This document shows, one piece after another, positions 23,704-31,060 of a DNA stretch of 39,338 nucleotides (its first letter is position 1; each line of letters opens with the position of its first letter). Location: NCBI GenBank assembly GCA_049296695.1, contig JBAQSX010000049.1, positions 1-39,338 of the forward strand. Direction: 5' to 3'. Below the pieces are notes generated by a model. The model did not search any database. It was not told where the DNA came from and was given only the letters and a program-made list of their open reading frames with translations. The DNA is from UBA10906 sp049296695 (lineage in GTDB: Bacteria; Pseudomonadota; Gammaproteobacteria; Methylococcales; Methylomonadaceae). The position numbers were made by a program, and so were the translations under genes.

Positions 23704-24755
23704 CATTACAACAACCCACTTTTATTGATTTATTCTCAGGGATTGGCGGTTTTAGACTTGCTTTTGAACGCGCAGGTTTTCAATGCTTATTATCATCTGA
23801 AATTAACGACGTTTGTCGGCAAACTTATCAGGCTAATTTTAATGAATGTCCACTGGGCGATATTACCCAAATACCTTTAGATAGTATTCCGCATCACGAT
23901 GTATTAACCGCAGGATTTCCTTGTCAACCCTTTAGTATTTGCGGCAAAAAACGCGGTTTTGAAGACACGCGAGGCACATTATTTTTTCATATTTGTGAAA
24001 TTATTGCCGCTAAAAAACCTAAAGTAGTGTTATTAGAAAACGTTAAACATTTAATTCACCATGATAATGGTAATACCTTAAGCGTTATTTTAAACACGCT
24101 AGAAGAACTTGGTTATTTAGTTAATTTCGCTTTATTAAATGCTAAAGATTTTGGCGTAGCGCAAAATAGAGAACGTATTATTATTTTTGCTACTCAAAAG
24201 AAACGTTTTAATTTTAAACAATGTAAAACCGTCACCACTACCGATACCTTAATTAATTATTTAGACAGCGAAGGTGATTTTGAATTCTTAACCAAAGATG
24301 AATACACCTTAATTGATAATCCTATCCTGCAAAAACAGTCAGGTTTAATTTTTGTGGGTTATCGTAATAAAGCCATCTGGAAAACAGGTATTAGACCCAA
24401 TACTGAACATTTATCCAGAGTACATCGGCAACCGAATCGTATTTATTCAGTATTAGGTACACACCCAACCCTGCCATCACAAGAATCATCGGGGCGGTTT
24501 TTTATTTATTTACCCGATAAAGACGCAGTTAGAAAACTCACGATTAAAGAATGTTATCGTTTAATGGGTTTTCCTGAAGATTTTAAAATCACCCCGATAA
24601 AATCCGAAGCCTATAAACAAATTGGTAATTCAGTGTGTATTCCAATGATTACCGAATTAGCCCAGCAAATACGCAAACAAAACTTATTAAGCTATCATGA
24701 ATCACAGCCAGTTATTGAAAGAAATATACAACTCAGCCTTGACTTTAGCCTGTGA
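23700..24755 (+). CDS. DNA (cytosine-5-)-methyltransferase of the second tandem R-M system
   Basis: A 351-residue C5 methyltransferase in standard motif order: I IDLFSGIGGFRLAFE (~9-23), IV GFPCQPFS with Cys75, VI ENV (113-115), VIII QNRERIIIFA, a target-recognition region at ~185-285, IX RKLTIKECYRLMGFPEDF and X KQIGNSVCIPMITELAQQI. Its N-terminal half is clearly related to the methyltransferase at 8866-9813 (shared DTRGTLFF...KKP...LLENVK.L..HDNG). The recognition regions differ, so the target probably differs. Its last 59 bp overlap the endonuclease gene, in the order M then R. Confidence 0.95.
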   Translation: MTLQQPTFIDLFSGIGGFRLAFERAGFQCLLSSEINDVCRQTYQANFNECPLGDITQIPLDSIPHHDVLTAGFPCQPFSICGKKRGFEDTRGTLFFHICEIIAAKKPKVVLLENVKHLIHHDNGNTLSVILNTLEELGYLVNFALLNAKDFGVAQNRERIIIFATQKKRFNFKQCKTVTTTDTLINYLDSEGDFEFLTKDEYTLIDNPILQKQSGLIFVGYRNKAIWKTGIRPNTEHLSRVHRQPNRIYSVLGTHPTLPSQESSGRFFIYLPDKDAVRKLTIKECYRLMGFPEDFKITPIKSEAYKQIGNSVCIPMITELAQQIRKQNLLSYHESQPVIERNIQLSLDFSL

Positions 24756-25794
24756 TAATTCATTAGATGAAAACTGCAAACACTATATTGAATTAATTGC
24801 AAATTACGCTTTAAATCAAAAAGGTGTTTATACGGTTTTAATTACCTTATTAACCCATAAAATACTTGAGCCTAATCAAGATATTCGTTTGCATCAAAGT
24901 GCCATGCTGGGTGGTTTTTCAGGGCGCACGATTGATACTAAATATATTACGCCTACATTAAGAGAATTAGGTTTGCCGTGCATGGCAGAAAGTGGTTGGT
25001 TGACGCGTTCTTTAGAACAACCCTATCCTTATAATTTAGATTATCAAGGTAAAATCAGTAATACTCAATTAAAAACGGCTTTTCTTGAATTAATTGATTA
25101 TGTTCAAAGCAATCCATTAATGGCAAAACCCTTATTAACGTATTTATTAAGCTGTAGTATCAAAAATAATCAATCCGATAAAGTTATTATTAATAAAATC
25201 ACTCTCAGTGAAAACTACGATATAGATAGCATTATTAAATTTCTAACCGCTTGTTTTACGCATAATTATCAAGAATCAGGCGGTTCTAAATTACCCGTCA
25301 TTGCTTTTCATTGTATTTTTAAACAATTAGTTGCTCAGTTAAAACGCTATGATGCTTGCGTTTTAAAAGATTTAGGTAGTCACACGGCATCGGATAGAAC
25401 GTCTAAAACAGCAGGGGATATTGAAATAATAAACAACGGTGAATTAATAGAAGCGATTGAAATAAAATTAAAAAAACCTATTACCGCTGATTTAATGCGT
25501 ATTGTGCAACAAAAAATATATAAGCATAATCCTAAACGTTATTGCGTTTTTTCTAGCTCAGATGCTATTGAAATAGAACAAGTGAAGGCAATTATTACTG
25601 AAATTAAATCGAATCACGGTTGTGAAGTGATTGTTAATGGTGTAATACCGACTTTGAAATATTATCTACGCTTAATTATGTCACTGCACGATTTTGTTAA
25701 TGATTTTCTGCAAGCGGTAGAATACGATAGTGAGCTTAAGCCTGTTCATAAAAATACGATTAATCTGTTGCTTAAACAGTATATTAGTTATTAA
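24697..25794 (+). CDS. Putative type II restriction endonuclease, possibly SacI-like
   Basis: A 365-residue protein whose gene starts inside the methyltransferase gene (59-bp overlap), marking an R-M pair. A nuclease core of PD-(D/E)xK type is visible: Asp241 in TAGDIEII, then Glu255-Ile-Lys257 in EAIEIKLKKP. The block GGFSGRTIDTKYITPTLREL and MAESGWLTRSLEQPYPY near residues 72-112 resembles a family I associate with SacI-type enzymes, from memory and with low certainty. The recognition sequence is unknown. No controller protein gene accompanies the pair. Confidence 0.72.
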   Translation: MNHSQLLKEIYNSALTLACDNSLDENCKHYIELIANYALNQKGVYTVLITLLTHKILEPNQDIRLHQSAMLGGFSGRTIDTKYITPTLRELGLPCMAESGWLTRSLEQPYPYNLDYQGKISNTQLKTAFLELIDYVQSNPLMAKPLLTYLLSCSIKNNQSDKVIINKITLSENYDIDSIIKFLTACFTHNYQESGGSKLPVIAFHCIFKQLVAQLKRYDACVLKDLGSHTASDRTSKTAGDIEIINNGELIEAIEIKLKKPITADLMRIVQQKIYKHNPKRYCVFSSSDAIEIEQVKAIITEIKSNHGCEVIVNGVIPTLKYYLRLIMSLHDFVNDFLQAVEYDSELKPVHKNTINLLLKQYISY

Positions 25795-25859
25795 AAAATC
25801 AGAATGCTATTTAGATATTTTATAAAAAATACTCTGCAAAAGAAAGGTCGTCATTAATT

Positions 25860-25985
25860 ATGGACTTACTCGCTTATTCTTATCAACCTAAAAAGCCTTC
25901 TCTTAAATATTACTTACAATCTATTATCTTCTTGCGTTTAGCTTATCCCGAACTCAGTTTAAATAATAATGACAGTCATCAATAA
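25860..25985 (+). CDS. Hypothetical 41-residue ORF
   Basis: ATG to TAA, reading MDLLAYSYQPKKPSLKYYLQ and then SIIFLRLAYPELSL. An AAAGG lies 12-17 bp upstream, rather far for a ribosome-binding site. It is basic and aromatic with no recognisable domain. It lies in the gene-poor stretch 25795-26267, between the R-M cluster and a DUF4062 relic, and may be a gene fragment. Existence as a real gene is doubtful. Confidence 0.25.
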   Translation: MDLLAYSYQPKKPSLKYYLQSIIFLRLAYPELSLNNNDSHQ

Positions 25986-26004
25986 TACGTTTAATAAAAT
26001 TAAA

Positions 26005-26160
26005 CTATTCCTCGTCCATTGCAGTAAATAATTCCATGCCTACTGGAATGCCATCTAATTCCATTAAAGTTTGAATAACGGCGGGTTTTTCATCTTTTAA
26101 ATCAGTGTAAGTAACTTGGTAACGTTTTCCATAATTAATTGTAAATCGTTTAAATCTGAG
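26005..26160 (-). pseudogene. N-terminal relic of a DUF4062 protein
   Basis: A minus-strand frame without a start codon reads GKRYQVTYTDLKDEKPAVIQ, TLMELDGIPVGMELFTAMDE, then TAG at 26005. DUF4062 proteins begin with the pattern YQVF(I/V)SST(Y)xDLK.ER..V...L.EL..IP.GMELF.A.D..Q, so this is a match with the FVSS residues deleted and the rest of the protein lost. DUF4062 domains (TIR-like fold) sit at the N-terminus of large STAND/NACHT-type proteins, some linked to defence. The relic lies beside two R-M systems. Upstream in the same frame a TAG precedes the fragment. Confidence 0.62.
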
Positions 26161-26171
26161 TAATAAATACT

Positions 26172-26195
26172 ATTGTAAAGACCTTGCTTTACAAT
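26172..26195. promoter_or_regulatory. Inverted repeat upstream of dhaL, possible operator
   Basis: Perfect 9-bp arms ATTGTAAAG and CTTTACAAT separated by accttg, about 75 bp before the dhaL start, followed by AT-rich, -10-like sequence (TATAAA near 26204). No terminator T-run. It could be an operator or a short palindromic repeat. Confidence 0.4.
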
Positions 26196-26267
26196 GCTAC
26201 AATTATAAAAAATCACGCCTTATTTAACGCACAAAATAATTATAATCGCTACTAAAAGGAGATGACC

Positions 26268-26906
26268 ATGAGTTACACACCTGCTTTATTGCCCGCCATC
26301 ATTACCGCTATCGTTCAAATCATCAATGACAACGCTGAGGCGGTCACTGAATTAGACCAAGCTATAGGTGACGGCGACCATGTTATTAACTTGCAACGCG
26401 GCTTACATGCCTTGCAAAACCAAAGTGCTGATTTAGCCACTGCCCAAGATTGGGCGAGCGCGTGGCAAAAAATCGGCATGACTTTAATGAGTACCGTAGG
26501 GGGCGCGTCGGGGTCATTATTTGGCACTTTATTGGTCACTTTAAGCAAAGCCGCAAAAGAACAAACACTTGATTTAGCGGGATTTTCAGAAGCTTTTGCT
26601 CAAGGCGTTAACGCGGTTAAATTGCGCGGCAAAGCCGATGTGGGCGAAAAAACCATGCTCGATGTGCTAATCCCTGTAGCGAATTATTTACAAACTGCCG
26701 CCAACCAAGGGCAGGATTTAACTGAGGTTTTTGGTCAAATTAACACAATCGCTGAGCAAGGTGTGGAAGCGACCCGCGATATGCTTGCCACCAAAGGACG
26801 GGCTTCTTTTTTAGCGGAACGTAGTTTAGGTCATATTGATGCGGGTGCAAAAACCAGTCAATTAATGATTAGTGCAATAATTACAGTATTAGCAACCGAA
26901 AATTAA
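26268..26906 (+). CDS. dhaL: Orphan DhaL-type dihydroxyacetone kinase ADP-binding subunit
   Basis: In the PTS-dependent Dha kinase DhaL carries ADP and is rephosphorylated by DhaM, then passes phosphate to dihydroxyacetone bound by DhaK. The 212 residues show the Mg-ADP-binding motif ELDQAIGDGDH (~27-37), GGASGSLFGT (~80-89), GKADVGEKTMLD and KGRASFLAERSLGHIDAGA, all typical of complete DhaL. The start is the second ATG (26268), because AAAGGAG stands 6 bp before it and abuts the earlier ATG. No dhaK or dhaM lies in the window. It could pair with a distant DhaK or act on another kinase system. It is convergent with the dCACHE-channel gene. Confidence 0.9.
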   Translation: MSYTPALLPAIITAIVQIINDNAEAVTELDQAIGDGDHVINLQRGLHALQNQSADLATAQDWASAWQKIGMTLMSTVGGASGSLFGTLLVTLSKAAKEQTLDLAGFSEAFAQGVNAVKLRGKADVGEKTMLDVLIPVANYLQTAANQGQDLTEVFGQINTIAEQGVEATRDMLATKGRASFLAERSLGHIDAGAKTSQLMISAIITVLATEN

Positions 26907-26913
26907 AAGGCAA

Positions 26914-26934
26914 TAGGGGCGATAATCGCCCCTA
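26914..26934. repeat. Palindrome between convergent dhaL and channel gene
   Basis: Perfect 10-bp arms TAGGGGCGAT and ATCGCCCCTA around one A. It lies between two convergent stops, so it may serve as a bidirectional terminator, although T-runs are short. The TAGGGGC.../...GCCC family recurs near 12201, 14531 and 37424. Confidence 0.7.
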
Positions 26935-26953
26935 CTATTATGACCGCTGTGTT

Positions 26954-29170
26954 TTAAAACAAAACTAATAAAGTTACTGTAAAGGTTAAACCAAAAACCA
27001 TTGGTAAAAATACCAGTTTAGGAATTAAATTGTTTTCATAATGCAATAAAGCTAAGGTGTATTTAGAGGCAAGCAATACGCTATTAATACAAATTAATGA
27101 AATTACAAAATAACAAACAAAATAGAAAGTTTCAAAATAAGTAATCCCCGATGAGGCTAAACTAGCACGCAAACCACTGTGCCATAATGCTACTGAAAAT
27201 AACAATCCCGCATTAATACCCAAGACGGCTAAAATATCTTCTAAACTGCTAAATAAAATCACAAACAGGATTAGATAAATAATACACATAGGAATAATGG
27301 TTGAAATAAACGCGTCTAAAAAGTCACGTTCAATAATCACATTAAATAATAAATCTTGCGATTGTTGTCCTGTGTAATTATCAATCCCTAAATTAGTGTT
27401 CATATTAATGACTTGTTCGGTAAAGAATGTGCCTAATACTTTCCAACTAGGTAATACTAAATTAGCCACATCAATCCCTGCCAAGGCTTTTTCAAAAATA
27501 AATGAATAAGCATTTAAATCGGGAATTAATAATACTTTTTCATCTAAACTATTAGACCGCAAGCGTAACCAAATCGAATTTTTATCTAAAGGATAATTAG
27601 AATAATCGAAGGGTTCGCGTAACTGCACTTTAAAATACCAGCCTAAAGTGACCACACCTTCATTAATCGCTGAGTAACTGGCATCTTTACAAGATAAATC
27701 AATTTTTTCTTCTTCGGCTTCAAATAATACCACGCCTTTACCTTTAGGAATGCTTTTTGAAACGGTATCACAAAAATCCTCAGGTACAGTATCAATGGCT
27801 TCTTGATTATCTAAGGCGTATTTTTGCCACACATAACCTGAAATATCGATATTATTTGAACCATCAAATTTAGTTGATTTAATAAACGTGCCTGTGGGAA
27901 TGTAATAAGGTATAGGTTTATGAATCGATTCTTGTAGCTCATTCATACTGGTTTCAAAGGTATTAATTTCTTTTTGCGATTTAATAGGAATAGTGCTACT
28001 GCCTAAATCATAATCAGTAATATCGGCTAAATGCCATAACACATTAATACCTATGCAAAAGGCAATACCTGTTAAACTACTGGCTGTCCATAATAGTTTG
28101 GGTCGTTTATAATTATCACTGTGTAATAAATAACGTACTAATAGCGCGATAATGAGTATTAATGCCGATACGATTAAACATAAATCAATACTAATAGTTT
28201 GTTGTTCAGTTTTTAATTCTCCTTCAAAGACAATAACATCAATACTCCAATCAGTCGCTTCAATTTTTTTGGATAATAACCACGCTTTTTCATTAATATC
28301 AGGAATAATATAGCTTTCAAAAACATCGTGATTTTTATTCTTTTTTATCTCATTAATAAATTTAAGCACACTGGAATTGTCATGACTGTGTTTTTTATCA
28401 GCATCGAGCATAGTGGCAATAGTATCGGGATGATAAATAACATTGCCTTCTTTAGATAAAACCACCGCATAACCAATTTTGCGGTAATCTTGGGCATTCA
28501 TAATGGCATTGAGTTCTTTAATGGATAAATTAACAGCAATCACGCCAATGGCTTTTTCTTTTTGCGGGGAATTAAAAAAAGGAATGGAATAACCGACAAT
28601 AAATTCTTGAGTGGTCATACCAAAATGGGGTTCTTGCCAGAAGGGCTGTTTAGTATCAATGGCGTTGGTATACCATGAGGTATCTTTATTGGGATTATTT
28701 TTTAAGGTGTAATCATAATCGGATTGTTTGGATTTAATTTGCCTGTCTTTTTTATTATAAAAATAATACCAATTAGCTAATTCTTCGGGATTGGCTTTAT
28801 TATAGTCGCCTTTACCAAAAGTGACTTGTACGCCAAAGAAGTTAATTTGTTGCTTGTCATTATTCATGCTTTGTCTAAGCAAGACTTCGGCGGTTTTTTC
28901 AGCATTCTTGTAGGCAATAGTGCCATTAGTTAAACCATCGGCAAAACTTTGTCCTGTTTGCATCACATGACTTAATTGCCGATTAATTTCAGCCGCGGCA
29001 TTATCGGCTTGTTTATTAATATCGGCTTTAACCGCGCTAATACTGTTTTGTTTTATTTCCCAACGCGTGTAAGTGGCGTAAATAATCGCCAGAAAACTGA
29101 TTAGAATAATACTATTAACGAAATAGCGACTAATAATAACGTTGTTGTGTGTTTTAATTATTTTAACCAC
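26954..29170 (-). CDS. dCACHE sensor fused to a pentameric ligand-gated ion channel (pLGIC)-like module
   Basis: A 738-residue membrane protein. Predicted order: helix 15-36; periplasmic dCACHE sensor ~40-325 (FFGVQVTFGK, WYTNAIDTKQPFWQEPHFG, GVIAVNLSIKEL, VVLSKEGNVIYHPD); helix 328-348; short basic cytoplasmic loop; helix 360-381; a second periplasmic domain ~390-610; four helices at ~616-641, 646-664, 675-703 and 715-738. The second domain resembles the pLGIC extracellular domain: SGYVWQKY like the beta-2 strand, and FKVQLREPFDYSNYPLDKNS like GLIC's Pro-loop region with its YPFD motif. The four final helices match the channel's M1-M4. The topology is self-consistent, with both sensor domains outside. 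The GTG start at 29170 lies 8 bp inside nirH, so it should be translated with the heme d1 genes. Ligand and ion are unknown. The dCACHE part is firm; the channel call rests on motif and topology reading. Confidence 0.78.
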   Translation of the reverse strand: MVKIIKTHNNVIISRYFVNSIILISFLAIIYATYTRWEIKQNSISAVKADINKQADNAAAEINRQLSHVMQTGQSFADGLTNGTIAYKNAEKTAEVLLRQSMNNDKQQINFFGVQVTFGKGDYNKANPEELANWYYFYNKKDRQIKSKQSDYDYTLKNNPNKDTSWYTNAIDTKQPFWQEPHFGMTTQEFIVGYSIPFFNSPQKEKAIGVIAVNLSIKELNAIMNAQDYRKIGYAVVLSKEGNVIYHPDTIATMLDADKKHSHDNSSVLKFINEIKKNKNHDVFESYIIPDINEKAWLLSKKIEATDWSIDVIVFEGELKTEQQTISIDLCLIVSALILIIALLVRYLLHSDNYKRPKLLWTASSLTGIAFCIGINVLWHLADITDYDLGSSTIPIKSQKEINTFETSMNELQESIHKPIPYYIPTGTFIKSTKFDGSNNIDISGYVWQKYALDNQEAIDTVPEDFCDTVSKSIPKGKGVVLFEAEEEKIDLSCKDASYSAINEGVVTLGWYFKVQLREPFDYSNYPLDKNSIWLRLRSNSLDEKVLLIPDLNAYSFIFEKALAGIDVANLVLPSWKVLGTFFTEQVINMNTNLGIDNYTGQQSQDLLFNVIIERDFLDAFISTIIPMCIIYLILFVILFSSLEDILAVLGINAGLLFSVALWHSGLRASLASSGITYFETFYFVCYFVISLICINSVLLASKYTLALLHYENNLIPKLVFLPMVFGLTFTVTLLVLF

Positions 29171-29633
29171 TGCGAAACCCCGTCTTTTTTAATATTTGAG
29201 TGCTATACAATACTTCGTAACCTCGATTAAATTCACCGAGTAATTGTACGATGTGCTGTATTTGTTGATTAATCTCTGCTTGGCTTTTGGCGTGGAGCAT
29301 GGCAAATAAATTATAGTGCCAGTCAGGTGGCTGGCGGGGGCGATGATAGCAATGACTAACAAAGCTTAATTGCCCCACTTTTTTGCCGCATTCATCAATG
29401 GCTTCATCGGCTATATTCCACACGCTCATGCCATTGAAACGATAACCTAATTTGTAGTGATTGGGAACTGCGCCAATGCGTCGAATTACACCATTGTCTT
29501 GCATGGCTTGAAGACGGCTCATGACTTCTTGTGCAGTAATATCTAATTGCTCTGCTAACAGTTGATAGGGTTGCGCTACTAATGGCAAGCCTGCTTGGGT
29601 GAGGCGCATCAGTTCTAAGTCGAGTGCGTCCAT
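29163..29633 (-). CDS. nirH: Siroheme decarboxylase subunit NirH-like (heme d1 synthesis)
   Basis: One of four related Lrp/AsnC-fold proteins here that decarboxylate siroheme to 12,18-didecarboxysiroheme on the way to heme d1. The 156 residues have an N-terminal winged-helix part (ALDLELMRLTQAGLPLVAQP, then ITAQEVMSRLQAMQDNGVIRRIGAV) and a C-terminal ferredoxin-like part with FVSHCYHRPRQPPDWHYNLF. The HCY.RP pattern is that of the NirL/NirH side of the family. Symbols follow gene order in the Pseudomonas nirFDLGH run; H and L are hard to tell apart by eye. The start is 3 bp after nirG, and the stop overlaps the channel gene. Confidence 0.85.
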   Translation of the reverse strand: MDALDLELMRLTQAGLPLVAQPYQLLAEQLDITAQEVMSRLQAMQDNGVIRRIGAVPNHYKLGYRFNGMSVWNIADEAIDECGKKVGQLSFVSHCYHRPRQPPDWHYNLFAMLHAKSQAEINQQIQHIVQLLGEFNRGYEVLYSTQILKKTGFRSG

Positions 29634-29636
29634 GCT

Positions 29637-30086
29637 TTAAGCCTCCAGCTTGAGTTTGACAAAATATTCTGTGATTTTGGGCAGGTTATAAACCATTAAA
29701 CCTGTTTGCTGGGCAATGGCATCAAGGGTGTTTTGCAGTTGCTGGGGCGTTTCGGTGGCGAGGACAAACCACATATTTAGGCGGTGCGTTCGCGCATAAT
29801 TATGCGCCACTTGGGGAAAGGCGTTGACAATGGCGGTGACGTGTTCAAAACGCTCTTGCGGGACTTGCAAAGCGGCAAGGGTTAATGCGCCGCCCATGCG
29901 TTCGGCATGATACAGCGGGCCAAAACGCGTCAGTGTGCCGTTATCGAGTAATGTTTGCAGACGCGCCAGTAGCTCAGTTTCGCTAATGTTTAATGAATCG
30001 GCTACTTGGGCATAAGGTGAATCGCAAATCGGAAAGCCGTCTTGCAAAGCGTTAATAAGGGCGCGGTCAATGTCATCCATAAACAA
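29637..30086 (-). CDS. nirG: Siroheme decarboxylase subunit NirG-like (heme d1 synthesis)
   Basis: A 149-residue Lrp/AsnC-fold subunit. The winged-helix half is DIDRALINALQDGFPICDSP with SETELLARLQTLLDNGTLTRFGP. The C-terminal half contains VAHNYARTHRLNMWFVLATE; the HNY.R.H..N.WFV signature marks the NirD/NirG side, which pairs with NirL/NirH. Gap of 40 bp after nirL, 3 bp before nirH. Despite the fold these are enzymes and not DNA-binding regulators. Confidence 0.85.
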   Translation of the reverse strand: MFMDDIDRALINALQDGFPICDSPYAQVADSLNISETELLARLQTLLDNGTLTRFGPLYHAERMGGALTLAALQVPQERFEHVTAIVNAFPQVAHNYARTHRLNMWFVLATETPQQLQNTLDAIAQQTGLMVYNLPKITEYFVKLKLEA

Positions 30087-30126
30087 GGTCTATTTTAATT
30101 ACTAAAACCTTCATAAACATGTCAAT

Positions 30127-30606
30127 CTATCCCGCGCCACCATAAAACGCGCCGCGTTGTTTAAAACAATGTCTGCTAAAAAGGATTTGTTGTGGCACAG
30201 TTTGCAGGGCGCAACTGTCGTTAAGATGGGCGAGTTGACTTAACACGGTAGTGCGGTCTTTGCCGTGAATCATGCAGTAGAGGTTATAGTTCCATTCAGG
30301 ATAAGCAGGACGCTGATAACACAAGGTGACAAAGGCAAATTGACTGATTTTTTCACCCAATGCTGTAATGTTTTCTTCGGGGACTTGCCAGACTATCATG
30401 GCGTTAGCGCGATAACCTAATCTGGCATGTTTGACAATAACGCCGAAACGTTTGATTAAACCGCGTTGTTGCAAATTTTGAATACGCGCAATCACTTCGT
30501 TTTCAGACAAACCCAGCTTTACGCCTAGTTCATTATAAGGTCTTGTACATAAAGGCAAGCCTTGTGATAGCTCGGCTAATAATTGACGGTCTTGATTATC
30601 GAGCAT
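30127..30606 (-). CDS. nirL: Siroheme decarboxylase subunit NirL-like (heme d1 synthesis)
   Basis: A 159-residue Lrp/AsnC-fold subunit: MLDNQDRQLLAELSQGLPLC, SENEVIARIQNLQQRGLIKR, then the C-terminal part with FVTLCYQRPAYPEWNYNLYC. The residue aligned with the active-site His of NirH (SHCYHRP) is Leu here (TLCYQRP), so catalysis in the D-L pair may rest on the partner. The gene overlaps nirD by 11 bp. The last residues (KQRGAFYGGAG) lack an obvious function. Confidence 0.85.
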   Translation of the reverse strand: MLDNQDRQLLAELSQGLPLCTRPYNELGVKLGLSENEVIARIQNLQQRGLIKRFGVIVKHARLGYRANAMIVWQVPEENITALGEKISQFAFVTLCYQRPAYPEWNYNLYCMIHGKDRTTVLSQLAHLNDSCALQTVPQQILFSRHCFKQRGAFYGGAG

Positions 30607-31057
30607 GTTGCCAATTGAGTTTAAAACCTAAATCAATAAAAAAATCCTGCACTAAAGGCAAGCGCAATGCTTGATAACCTGTGTCTTGTTCGATTTGAAT
30701 AATAAGCGATTCTAATTGCTCAGCAGAATTAGCAACGGCCACAAACCATAAATTAAAACGGTGTTCGCGTTCATAGTTGTGATTAATTTCGGGATAAACA
30801 CTGATTTTTTCAGCGACTTCATGGAGTTGCTCAGGTGGGATTGCCATTGCCACTAAGCTACTAGAGCCGATGTGATTAGGTGGAATCACCGCGCCAATGC
30901 GACTAATAAACTGCTGTTGATTAAGCTGTTCAAAAGCATTTAAGACATCGGTTTCGCTCACGCCTAAACGATTGGCAATGGTTAAATAAGGACGTGGCGT
31001 GAGCGGAAAATCGCGTTGAAAATCATCAAGCAAGTGTTTGTGTAAATCACTGAGCAT
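30596..31057 (-). CDS. nirD: Siroheme decarboxylase subunit NirD-like (heme d1 synthesis)
   Basis: A 153-residue Lrp/AsnC-fold subunit. MLSDLHKHLLDDFQRDFPLT and SETDVLNAFEQLNQQQFISR form the winged-helix half. The block INHNYEREHRFNLWFVAVAN carries the HNY.R.H.FN.WFV signature near the tetrapyrrole site. It starts 3 bp after nirF and overlaps nirL, so nirF-D-L are tightly coupled. Confidence 0.86.
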   Translation of the reverse strand: MLSDLHKHLLDDFQRDFPLTPRPYLTIANRLGVSETDVLNAFEQLNQQQFISRIGAVIPPNHIGSSSLVAMAIPPEQLHEVAEKISVYPEINHNYEREHRFNLWFVAVANSAEQLESLIIQIEQDTGYQALRLPLVQDFFIDLGFKLNWQHAR

Positions 31058-31060
31058 GGT

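Noticed and set aside
29163..31057. Four Lrp/AsnC transcription regulators in tandem
   Set aside because: The HNY.R.H..N.WFV and HCY.RP signatures and the linkage to nirF identify siroheme decarboxylase subunits, which share only the fold.
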